Shown piece after piece: positions 45,818 to 55,200 of a DNA stretch of 64,000 nucleotides. Position numbers and translations under genes: made by a program. Source of the DNA: Fastidiosipila sanguinis (GTDB taxonomy: Bacteria > Bacillota > Clostridia > Saccharofermentanales > Fastidiosipilaceae); contig NZ_CP027226.1 in assembly GCF_002998295.1 (NCBI RefSeq), positions 558,001 to 622,000 of the forward strand, read 5' to 3'. Each line of letters begins with the position of its first letter. Position 1 is the first letter of the stretch. The notes below the pieces were generated by a model. The model searched no databases and was not told where the DNA came from. It saw nothing but the letters and a program-made list of their open reading frames with translations.

Positions 45818-46564
45818 CTAAATAAATCCCACAATAACTGTAACGTTATCTGGAGCACCATTTTCTAAAGTCTTACTAATTAATTTATTAGCACAAATAT
45901 CAGGATCTGTTTCCTTGCTTAATATATTTTTAATTTCATAGTTACTTAATGCATCATAGAGGCCATCGGTACAAAACAAAATTTTGTCTGAACTATTCAA
46001 AGTATATTGTATTAATTCTGGACAAATTTGCTCTGGGCTACCAATAGCTTTTGTAAGTAGGTTATGTTGTGGATGGCTATCTGCCAAATCTGCATCTAAC
46101 TCTCCTGAATCTACTAAAGACTGGACATAAGTATCATCTTTGGTTAGTTGATAGAACTTATCATTTCTTAGCAGATAAATTCTACTATCACCTACATGAG
46201 CAATGTAAAATTTATAGTTAATGATTAATCCAATCGTTAGAGTTGTTCCCATTCCAGACATCTCAGGTTTTAATTTAGTTTCTAATTCCACTTGAATATT
46301 GGATGCCTCTACAGCATTTCCCAACATTTCTAATATTTCCTGATCTGTCATATCTTCTCTAAAAGAGTTATCTATAACGTAGGTAGAATATTGCACAGCA
46401 ATTTGACTTGCGACTTCACCATAACTATGACCGCCCATACCGTCAGCAATTATAAGTAGAACAAATCTTTTATCTTTTGATCTTAAAAAAGAATAACTGT
46501 CTTCATTGTTTTTGCGAACTAGACCTACATTAGTCGCAGCACCAAAGACAGAAGCTGTATACAT
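45818..46564 (-). CDS. stp: PP2C-type Ser/Thr phosphatase (Stp/PrpC)
   Basis: This metal-dependent phosphatase reverses PrkC phosphorylation. Motifs: RKNNEDSY (N-terminal), IADGMGGHSYGEVAS, HVGDSRIYL, TDGLYDALS and DNVTVIV, together supplying the metal-binding aspartates. I prefer the ATG at 46564 (MYTASVFGAATNVG), where AAAGGAGG lies 13 nt upstream; the ATG at 46591 would include the SD in the coding sequence. It lies between rsmB and prkC. The rlmN gene that usually sits between rsmB and stp is missing here. Confidence 0.94.
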   Translation of the reverse strand: MYTASVFGAATNVGLVRKNNEDSYSFLRSKDKRFVLLIIADGMGGHSYGEVASQIAVQYSTYVIDNSFREDMTDQEILEMLGNAVEASNIQVELETKLKPEMSGMGTTLTIGLIINYKFYIAHVGDSRIYLLRNDKFYQLTKDDTYVQSLVDSGELDADLADSHPQHNLLTKAIGSPEQICPELIQYTLNSSDKILFCTDGLYDALSNYEIKNILSKETDPDICANKLISKTLENGAPDNVTVIVGFI

Positions 46565-46652
46565 ATTCTGACTATAACCTCCTTTAGTCATAACATTCGT
46601 TCATATATTATACAGTATTAAAAAAAATAAATAATTAACTATTAAATAATAA

Positions 46653-48134
46653 TTAAAGCTTTTTAATTAGCGCTAAATAGAAGCCTTCAGACATAACTTT
46701 TTGAGGCCAAAGTGTAATCTCACCTTTATCTACTTGTTGCTCTAGGCTGGAATCTAAATTAATCAAGTTGTCTAAAATTTCTGCGAGATTGTCTCGCATT
46801 GATACCAGACTATGATTAGGATTATCTTTTATGAAATTATTTACTTGATTAGAATTTTCTGCTGTATTCAAAGTACAAGTAGAATAAAGCATTAATCCAC
46901 CTGGTTTAAGTATGTAACTTGCAACATTAAGAATTTTTTGCTGGATTTCTATTAATTCTTTAATTCCTTCTTGGCTCCAACTTAATCTTAATTCAGGTTT
47001 GCTTTGTAATAGACCTAGACCAGAGCATGGAACATCTAGTAGAACTTTATCAAAATAGTTTTCATAATTACGCCATTGTTCAATATTTGAGGCATCAGCT
47101 ATTCTTGTTTTGACATTTTGTATTCCAAGTCGCTTAAGCTCAGAATTCAATAAATCAATTCTGTGTTCTTGGATATCAGAAGCAAGAATATAAGCTTTCC
47201 CTTTACTAAGATCAGAAATTTGAATAGTTTTGCCCCCAGGTGCAGCGCAGATATCAGCAATATTTTCATGTGCTTGAGGATTTAATGCTATCGCTGGTAA
47301 CATGGCACTCTCACCTTGAGCCTTAATTTCTCCAGATTTCCAGGCTTCAGATTGATGCAGTGATTTTCCGTTTAAGTTTAGATGCAGAGAATCTTCTTGA
47401 AAATAAGCAGGTATAATTGAAATTTCTTCTTCATTTAGTAATTTTGTTACTTGTTTAACTTGATTACTTTTAGTGTCTTCTGAATTAAATCTTATCCTAA
47501 CGTTTAATTCTGGGCTGCCTTTCAAGAACTTAGCTAATTTATTAACTTCATTTTCATCACCGAGTTCATAAAGAAAATGTTCATATAATTCTTTTGTAAA
47601 TCCAGCTTTATCATATTTATTTGCTTCAATATTATTTAAATTTTCTTTGTGTATTTTTCTAAGTGAATTTCTTAAAACTGCATTGACTAATGATGTAGCT
47701 GAGCTTACTCCAAATCTTTTGCAAAGTTTGACTGTTTCAGAAACAATAGCATGTTCTGCTTGATTGGAAAAGTAAATTTGCCATAGACCTAAGCGTAATA
47801 TAACTAATACTCTTGGATCTAGTTTGTTGATTTTGGTCTTAGATAACTTTTTAATTATATTGTCTAAGCTAAAAGTTTCATTTATTGTTCCCAAGATAAA
47901 AGCAGTTGCAGTAGATTTTTCTTGTTCGTTTAATTTGGAATTATTGTAAGTTCTATTAATAGCGATATCAGAAAATGCGTTTAAAGTATAAACTTGATAA
48001 AGTACTGTAAAAGCCAATTCTCTAGCATTTTTTGATTCAGGAAATTTGTTGAATTTTTGTAATGCTTTCTGATATTTACTATCAATATTATTTATTTCAG
48101 AAATATTATCTTGTTGATCAGTAATTTTCGACAT
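46653..48134 (-). CDS. rsmB: 16S rRNA (cytosine-967-C5)-methyltransferase RsmB
   Basis: RsmB methylates C967 of 16S rRNA. An N-terminal NusB-like RNA-binding domain (about 30-165) precedes the SAM-dependent domain (about 250-490) with CAAPGGKT-type ICAAPGGKT, VLLDVPCSGLGLL with one catalytic Cys, and LMLYSTCTLN with the second. The start at 48134 (MSKITDQQDN, 493 residues) follows GAAGGAG by 4 nt. It is part of the def-fmt-rsmB series. Confidence 0.94.
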   Translation of the reverse strand: MSKITDQQDNISEINNIDSKYQKALQKFNKFPESKNARELAFTVLYQVYTLNAFSDIAINRTYNNSKLNEQEKSTATAFILGTINETFSLDNIIKKLSKTKINKLDPRVLVILRLGLWQIYFSNQAEHAIVSETVKLCKRFGVSSATSLVNAVLRNSLRKIHKENLNNIEANKYDKAGFTKELYEHFLYELGDENEVNKLAKFLKGSPELNVRIRFNSEDTKSNQVKQVTKLLNEEEISIIPAYFQEDSLHLNLNGKSLHQSEAWKSGEIKAQGESAMLPAIALNPQAHENIADICAAPGGKTIQISDLSKGKAYILASDIQEHRIDLLNSELKRLGIQNVKTRIADASNIEQWRNYENYFDKVLLDVPCSGLGLLQSKPELRLSWSQEGIKELIEIQQKILNVASYILKPGGLMLYSTCTLNTAENSNQVNNFIKDNPNHSLVSMRDNLAEILDNLINLDSSLEQQVDKGEITLWPQKVMSEGFYLALIKKL

Positions 48135-48172
48135 TATACTCCTTCGATCTTCAAACATATAATAAATGTAAT

Positions 48173-49135
48173 TTAAGGTTCATTTGTAAAGATATCTTCT
48201 GCAACATTATAGTTATGATAATTTGAACTTGTCTGCATAGCTTTAGAGTTAGCCTTTTGCACTTCTAGTATCTGTAATACACCAGAAGCAGTTTTAACCC
48301 AAATGCTTTTATTTGCTAAGGAAACAACAGTACCATTGTTTAGTTCATCATAATTATTAGGTAAGTCAGAGCAATCATCGATTGAATATGCTTTAGCTAA
48401 ATGAATTTTAATGCGATTTCCTTTTTCATAGGTATATGCACCTGGCCATGGATATAGACCTCTAACTTGTGCTTCGATTTGGTGGGCTGGCTGATTCCAA
48501 TCTATTTGTCCCATCTCTTTATCAATTAATCCACAGAATGTTGCTTGACTATCATCTTGTGGTATAGGTTTTATATCGACATTATAAATACCATCTAAAG
48601 TTCCAGGAAGTAAATCTGCTCCAATTTTAGCCAATTCTAGCATTAACTCATCAGAACGCATTAAGTCTGGAATTTCAAATTCAGCTGTGCTAAATACTGG
48701 GCCAGCATCCAACTCAGCCGTCATTCGTAAGACACTTATACCTGTAAGTTTATCTCCTGCTAATAAAGAAGCTTGAACAGGACTTGCGCCACGATATTTA
48801 GGTAATAAAGATCCATGAACATTTACGGCTTCATACTTAGCTAAACTTAAAATTCTATTTGGTAAAATTCTTCCATAAGCGGCTGTAACAATGAAGTCAG
48901 GTTCATAGGATTTAATTTTTTCATAAAACTCATCCGTCTTGATTTTTCTAGGTTGAATTAAATCAATGCCGTACTCATTCGCCACTTCGTGCACGGGAGT
49001 TGGTTTAATAATTTGCTTTCTGCCTTGTGGTTTATCAGGTTGGCTAACACATAGGACTGGTTTATGCCCTGTTCTGATCAAACCTTGTAAAACTTCAGCT
49101 GCAAAATCTGGAGTTCCAAAAAATACTATATTCAC
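48173..49135 (-). CDS. fmt: Methionyl-tRNA formyltransferase
   Basis: Fmt formylates initiator Met-tRNA using 10-formyl-THF, which FolD in this window helps supply. The N-terminal catalytic domain has FFGTPDFAAEVL, HGSLLPKYRGASP (catalytic Asn-His region) and ELDAGPVFS; the C-terminal OB-type domain covers about 205-310. The length of 320 is typical. It lies 30 nt after def. Confidence 0.96.
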   Translation of the reverse strand: MNIVFFGTPDFAAEVLQGLIRTGHKPVLCVSQPDKPQGRKQIIKPTPVHEVANEYGIDLIQPRKIKTDEFYEKIKSYEPDFIVTAAYGRILPNRILSLAKYEAVNVHGSLLPKYRGASPVQASLLAGDKLTGISVLRMTAELDAGPVFSTAEFEIPDLMRSDELMLELAKIGADLLPGTLDGIYNVDIKPIPQDDSQATFCGLIDKEMGQIDWNQPAHQIEAQVRGLYPWPGAYTYEKGNRIKIHLAKAYSIDDCSDLPNNYDELNNGTVVSLANKSIWVKTASGVLQILEVQKANSKAMQTSSNYHNYNVAEDIFTNEP

Positions 49136-49165
49136 TAAACACCCCTTCTAGTTAGAGATTAAAAA

Positions 49166-49645
49166 CTAATCTACATCTACACCTAGTTCTTGTTGTTTCT
49201 TTCTATCTACATATAACATACCATTCAAGTGGTCAGTTTCATGCTCAACACAAGCAGCCATAAGTCCTTTTGCATTTAAAGTAAATTCTTCTCCATTTAA
49301 GTCAGTTGCTTTCACAGTAACTTTGGCTGGTCTTCTAATTTCTCCCCATATATCAGGAATACTCAAACAACCTTCAGTGTGTTCAAATGTACCGACTTTT
49401 GAAATAATCTCTGGATTAATAAATATAATAGGTTCAGAATCTTCATCTTCACGCATATCAATAATGAAAATTCTTTTTAAAACACCAATTTGTGGTGCAG
49501 CTAATCCAATACCATTGCTAGTTTCGTTCAAAGTATCAATCATATCTTGGGCTAGTTCTTTAATTCTGTCATCAATTTCTTTAATTTCTCTAGATCTTTT
49601 TCTTAATACTGGATCCTCTTCTGTAACAATTTTTCTAATTGCCAT
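49166..49645 (-). CDS. def: Peptide deformylase
   Basis: Def removes the N-formyl group from new proteins. The three metal-site motifs are complete: GIGLAAPQIG (about 43-52), EGCLSIP (Cys ligand, about 90-96) and HETDHLNG (two His ligands and Glu, about 134-141). The 159-residue length matches type 1 enzymes. It is between priA and fmt, as in Bacillus. Confidence 0.97.
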   Translation of the reverse strand: MAIRKIVTEEDPVLRKRSREIKEIDDRIKELAQDMIDTLNETSNGIGLAAPQIGVLKRIFIIDMREDEDSEPIIFINPEIISKVGTFEHTEGCLSIPDIWGEIRRPAKVTVKATDLNGEEFTLNAKGLMAACVEHETDHLNGMLYVDRKKQQELGVDVD

Positions 49646-49714
49646 ATTGTTTCTCCTTTGATTTTTATAAAGCTAAAATTTATTATATCAAAATAGTTTT
49701 GATTAGCCTAATTA

Positions 49715-52213
49715 TTAAGCTGGGTCTAAGCGAAAGCTGACTCTTATTAAATCATTATTTTTCATTAATGATATTTTATGCCAAAGCGAACTTAATTTTT
49801 TAATTTGATCCTCGCCATTTGATTTAATAATTATATTCCAACGCCAGCGATTTTGAAGTTTGTAAAGGTTTGCAGGTGCAGGCTTTAAAACAATTAAATC
49901 ATTTAAGTTATTATCAATTATAGTTTTTTCTATAATATCGTACAATTCACGACTAGCTTGTGCTGTCAAATTTTTATTTTCACTGCTTATTGTAATGTGG
50001 GCCAAAGTACTAAAAGGTGGATATTTCAGGGCTTTACGAAAGTTAAGTTCTTGCTCAACAAATTCCTTGTAATTATGTCTTGAACTAGCCTGGATTGCAT
50101 AATTATCAACATCAAAAGCTTGTATATAAACTTTACCAGGTAAATCAGCACGCCCGGCACGACCAGCTGCCTGAGTTATTAATTGGAATGCATGTTCTGC
50201 AGCTTGGTAATCGTTTCTACTAATCATTTGGTCAACATTTAATATTCCAACCAGAGTTAATCTAGGAAAGTTATGGCCTTTAGCTATCATTTGAGTGCCA
50301 ATAAGTATGCTTGACTTGCTTTCTCTAAATTTTTGGAATAATGCAGCCTGTTTCTTAGAATTTGTACTAGTGTCTTGATCAATTCTAAAGATATCAACTT
50401 CAGGAAAGAGTTTTCTGCAAATAGCTTCTAGTTTTTGGGTACCAAATCCATAATTAATTATGGACTCTTCACCACAATGCTTACAGATTTTACTCAATTT
50501 CTCAGTGGTTCCACAGTAATGGCAGATTAATAGATTTTTATCCCTATGATAAGTAAAAGTGATTGAACAATTAGGACACTCAATGTTTTGACCACATTCA
50601 GAGCAAAGTACGGTACTTGCGAAACCTCTCCTATTAAGAAACAACATAACTTGCTCTTCTCTATTTAAAGTTTTTTGCATTGCTTCAAATAGATGATTAC
50701 TTATTATTCCTTCAGTGTCAGTATTCCAATCTTGACGTAAATCAATGATCTCTACTGGAGGCAAATCAGCCATTCCAGCTCTAGCACTAAGTTCTAGTCT
50801 CTCAGCTTTGCCATCTAGAGAACGGTAAAAAGTTTCTAAACTCGGTGTAGCAGATCCCAAGACTAATGTTACATTTTCATTTAAAGAGCGTAGTCTGGCT
50901 ATTGTCCTGGCGTCGTAATAAGGCGACATATCTGAGGCATATGAGCTTTCTTGTTCTTCATCGATAATAATTAAGCCCAAATTATCTAAAGGAGAAAAAA
51001 TTGCAGAACGTGCACCAATAACTATTTCGAAATCTCCAGCCTTGATCTTTTCCCAGCTATCAAAACGTTCTCGTTGACTTAAACCACTATGAAGAACAGT
51101 AATTTTTTCTGGAAAATGTAGATTAAATTGCCCTACCATTTGAGGAGTTAGGCCAATTTCTGGTACTAAAAGTATCGCCTTTTGTCCTTTAGATAAGCAA
51201 TTTCTCACAGCTCTTATATAGACCTCAGTTTTACCAGAGCCTGTTATTCCATAAAGCAAAAACTCTTTGTTAAGTCTGTTATTTATACTTGAGTTTATTG
51301 AGGCAATGGCATTTATTTGCTCTTGACTCAAGTCATTATCAGAAACAACATTGAAATTCTTTGGCAAGAGTTCAGGGTCAAAAGAATCAACTTCTATATC
51401 ATCTGTTGAAATCTCTTTGTGGAAAAACTCAATTAATCCTTTACTTTCGAGGGTTTTTAAACTGTTTCTTTTAACATTGCAATTTTGAATAATTTCTTGT
51501 GTGCTGGCAGTTTCAAAGCTTATTAAATATTCAATAATAGAATCTTGTTGTATTGATCCTAAAGCACTATCTTCAAATAAACTAATTGCTTCCTCTCGAT
51601 TTATTAATTTAACATGCTCATTGCTTTTACGCTTTATTTTCTGATCACTACTTAAATTAATATTAATTAAACCATCCTTAGCTAAGGAGATTAAATCATT
51701 GCGTTTATATGATTTGAGTAAAAAATCATCAAGATTAAACTTAAACTTACTTAATTCAAATTTGTTTTTCTTCTTGCTAATCTCCAAAGCAATTTCAATA
51801 AATGTATCATCTAATTCATCTAATCCTAGATCAGTAATCGTTATTATTTCGGCTAATTGTAAATTGAATCCGGCAGGTAGCATTAAGGAGGCTGCTTGAC
51901 CATAGGTACAAGAGTAAAGTTGTTTCATTTGAGCGAGTAATTTGATTTGCATATTACTCAGTAATGGCCCTTTGTCTAATACTGCAGCTAAAGATTTTAT
52001 TTTATCCCCAAGCTTCTCTGCTTCAGAACTTTCTTTTAAATTTAAAATAGAGAAAATAAAGGCCTCGTTAAATCTGTCCCCTTTACCGAAAGGAATTAAA
52101 ACCCTGCGTCCTATGCTAATATCTTCTAGCATAGTTTCAGGGACTTTGTATGTATAGATCCTATCGAAGCTGCTTAGAGCTTTTCTTAAGAAAATTTTTA
52201 CAAATTTAGACAA
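49715..52213 (-). CDS. priA: Primosomal replication restart helicase PriA
   Basis: PriA reloads the replisome at broken or stalled forks. An N-terminal 3' DNA-binding domain (about 1-105) is followed by a helicase core with Walker A GITGSGKTEVY (near 320) and the DEEQ box IIDEEQESSY. Eight cysteines form the zinc-binding insert (CSECGQNIECPNC, then CHYCG and CKHCG, about 535-580). The length of 832 is within range. It is directly downstream of polC, tying replication genes together. Confidence 0.96.
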   Translation of the reverse strand: MSKFVKIFLRKALSSFDRIYTYKVPETMLEDISIGRRVLIPFGKGDRFNEAFIFSILNLKESSEAEKLGDKIKSLAAVLDKGPLLSNMQIKLLAQMKQLYSCTYGQAASLMLPAGFNLQLAEIITITDLGLDELDDTFIEIALEISKKKNKFELSKFKFNLDDFLLKSYKRNDLISLAKDGLININLSSDQKIKRKSNEHVKLINREEAISLFEDSALGSIQQDSIIEYLISFETASTQEIIQNCNVKRNSLKTLESKGLIEFFHKEISTDDIEVDSFDPELLPKNFNVVSDNDLSQEQINAIASINSSINNRLNKEFLLYGITGSGKTEVYIRAVRNCLSKGQKAILLVPEIGLTPQMVGQFNLHFPEKITVLHSGLSQRERFDSWEKIKAGDFEIVIGARSAIFSPLDNLGLIIIDEEQESSYASDMSPYYDARTIARLRSLNENVTLVLGSATPSLETFYRSLDGKAERLELSARAGMADLPPVEIIDLRQDWNTDTEGIISNHLFEAMQKTLNREEQVMLFLNRRGFASTVLCSECGQNIECPNCSITFTYHRDKNLLICHYCGTTEKLSKICKHCGEESIINYGFGTQKLEAICRKLFPEVDIFRIDQDTSTNSKKQAALFQKFRESKSSILIGTQMIAKGHNFPRLTLVGILNVDQMISRNDYQAAEHAFQLITQAAGRAGRADLPGKVYIQAFDVDNYAIQASSRHNYKEFVEQELNFRKALKYPPFSTLAHITISSENKNLTAQASRELYDIIEKTIIDNNLNDLIVLKPAPANLYKLQNRWRWNIIIKSNGEDQIKKLSSLWHKISLMKNNDLIRVSFRLDPA

Positions 52214-52234
52214 AGTATTTTTCTCCTCAGTTTA

Positions 52235-55200
52235 TTAGAATTTATTCATATCAAAAAGTGTAATCTGAGCACTTTCTGGGATGTGACTTAGAATTCCATT
52301 TTCAGCTAAATTCTTAATAGCAGACTGACCTAAGCCACTACGTGTCATTAAATCTTTATGACTCTTGAATTCTCCATTACCATCAGATCTTGCTTCAACT
52401 ATATTATTTGCCATTGTGGTACTGATAGAGTTAATTGAGTTTAATGCAGGCATAATATGCTTATCGTCAATGACTTTAAACCTTCTGGCATTTGCTTCTT
52501 CTATATCAATTTCTGCAAAACTAATTCCTCTAAGCATCATCTCTTCTACTAGCTCAATTATATAGTAGATTTTTTGCTCCCTATCTGTAAGTTGGTGGAA
52601 ATTCTTTCTCATTGAGGCTCGCATATTTGTGATCTTTTCTAATGGTTGATTCATTAGTGCATAATCAAATTCATCAGCTCTTACACTGAAAAATGCAGCA
52701 TAGTATGTAGCTGGCTGATGCACTTTAAACCAGGCAATTCTCAAAGCAGAAATAACATAAGCTGCTGCGTGAGCTTTTGGGAACATGTATTTAATTTTTT
52801 TACATGATTCAATGTACCACTCAGGAACATTATTTTCTATCATCATTGCCTCATGTTCAGGTGTTAACCCTTTACCCTTACGAACTTTCTCCATTATTTG
52901 GAATGATGCAAATGGATCGAGACCCCAAGCTATTAATGAAGTCATAATACCATCACGACAACCTATAACTTCATCCAGTGTACAAGTACCTGAACGAATA
53001 AGATCTTGAGCGTTATTTTGCCAGACATCAGTACCATGAGATAAACCCATAAGCTGAACTAAATCAAAGAAGCTGCTAGGATTAGTCTCCTTGATCATAT
53101 CTCTAGCCATTAAAGTACCCATTTCAGGAATACCCAAGGTCCCACAGTTATCTGGTGTTGTTCCTAATGGAATTCCTAGTACCTCGGAGCTCTCAAATAT
53201 ACGCATAACATCTTTGTCAGGTACAGGGATACTCATAATATCTAGACCACTAATATCACTCATAACTTTAAGAACTTGGGGGTCATCGTGACCTAGAATA
53301 TCCAATTTAAGTATAGTATCGTGCATTGAGTTAAAGTCAAAATGAGTCGTGGTCATCGCAGCATCAGTATTATTTGCAGGATATTGTATTGGGGTGAAAT
53401 CGAAAATCTCTCTGTCTTTAGGGATAACAACTACACCACCAGGGTGTTGACCAGTACTTCTCTTAATACCGTTTAAACCCAGAGCTAGTTTTTCTGCTTC
53501 TGCTTTAGTCATAAAAGTGTCTGTTTTCTCTGCATAATTTCTAACTAGACCTATGGCATTTTTCTCAGCGTAACTAGTGATAGTACCTGCTCTGAATGTA
53601 TGGCTAGCACCAAACATATCAATAATAAACTGATGGGCAAAAGGCTGATACTCACCAGAAAAGTTCAAATCAATATCAGGTTCTTTGTCACCATTAAATC
53701 CTAGGAAGGTTTCGAATGGTATATTTTGCCCTTCACCAAATAATAATTCAGAACATTCTGGGCAGCTTTTTTCTGGCAGGTCAAAGCCTGATCCATAAGC
53801 ATTAGGATCAGTAAATTCTGAGTATTTACAATTATGACAGACATAATGAGGTGGTAATGGATTAACCTCAGTAATACCGCATAAGTAAGCTACAAAGGAT
53901 GATCCAACAGATCCTCTAGAGCCGACAATATATCCATCCTCATTAGTGTGTTTAACAAGCTTATGAGAAATATAATACATAACACTGAAGCCATTATCTA
54001 TTATAGAGCTTAGCTCTCTCTCCACCCTTGATGTGATAATTTCAGGTATACCATCCTTGCCATCATAAAGTTCATTACATCTATCCCAAGTAATTGATTT
54101 AACCTCTTGAGGTGCAGTTTCAATTTCAGGTGGATAGTTACTTGGAGGAAATGGCAAAATATCCTCACTAACTTGTGCTGCTATTTTATTAGTATTTGTA
54201 ACAACAATTTCGTAAGCCAAGTCATCATCTAGATAGTAGAATTCTTTAAGCATTTCTTCAGTAGTACGTAGATAAAGTACAGTTGGGTTCTCGTTGGTAT
54301 CAAAACCTGCCGATGCTTGTAGAATTTCTCTATATATAACATCTTCTTTGTTTAAAAAGTGCGCATCACAAGTAGCAACAACCATTTTGCCACAGAGTTC
54401 AGCTAGATAAAGAACAAGTTTATTCAGGTTGATAATATCCTCTAGACTGTCTACATAGTTATTTGGTTTATCTAACATAAATAGGTTATTACCCAAAGGT
54501 TGAATTTCTAAATAATCGTATATTGCCATTTTTTCTTGAATATTAAGATCATTTTTTAATATTTCTTTGGATTTTTCAAAGTCACCTTCTGTTTCTATGT
54601 AAATTTGTCTAATTCGTCTTAGAGCTTGTCCTGCTTCACAAGATGTTCCCAAGAACATTCCTTGTCTTAAATATTTTATTAAGCTCTTAGGCATTCTAGG
54701 ACGATTCTTAAAATATCTGACATGAGATTCAGATATTAATCGATAAAGATTATATAGTCCTAGTGCATCCTGTACCAAGATAATTCCATGATATGGTTTG
54801 TTCTTGTATTCAGTAACTTTTGCAAAGCTGTCTTGTCCTGCAAGAATATTTAACTCTCTAAGTGGTATAAAATCATGTTTTTCCCATACCTTTATAAAAG
54901 TTAATGCACTTGAGTAATTACTGCGATAAACCTCAGGAAGTTCTTCTGCCGTTGCAAAGTCTTCTTTAGGTATTGCACTTACTTCTTCTGCAAATATTCT
55001 TTTAACTGAAGGTATATCAATAAATGTAGGATTAAACTTATCTCTTGGGTCGTCATAATTCGGAGTTCTATATGCTTCGTAGCGCAAGAAACCTAATATA
55101 TCAAGACCTTGCTCTGAACTGACAGCAGCATCCCCAATAAAATCGTGAAGCATTGATACAGCTTCCAAAGATTTTGGTGCAGTTTCAATGTCTTCTTTCT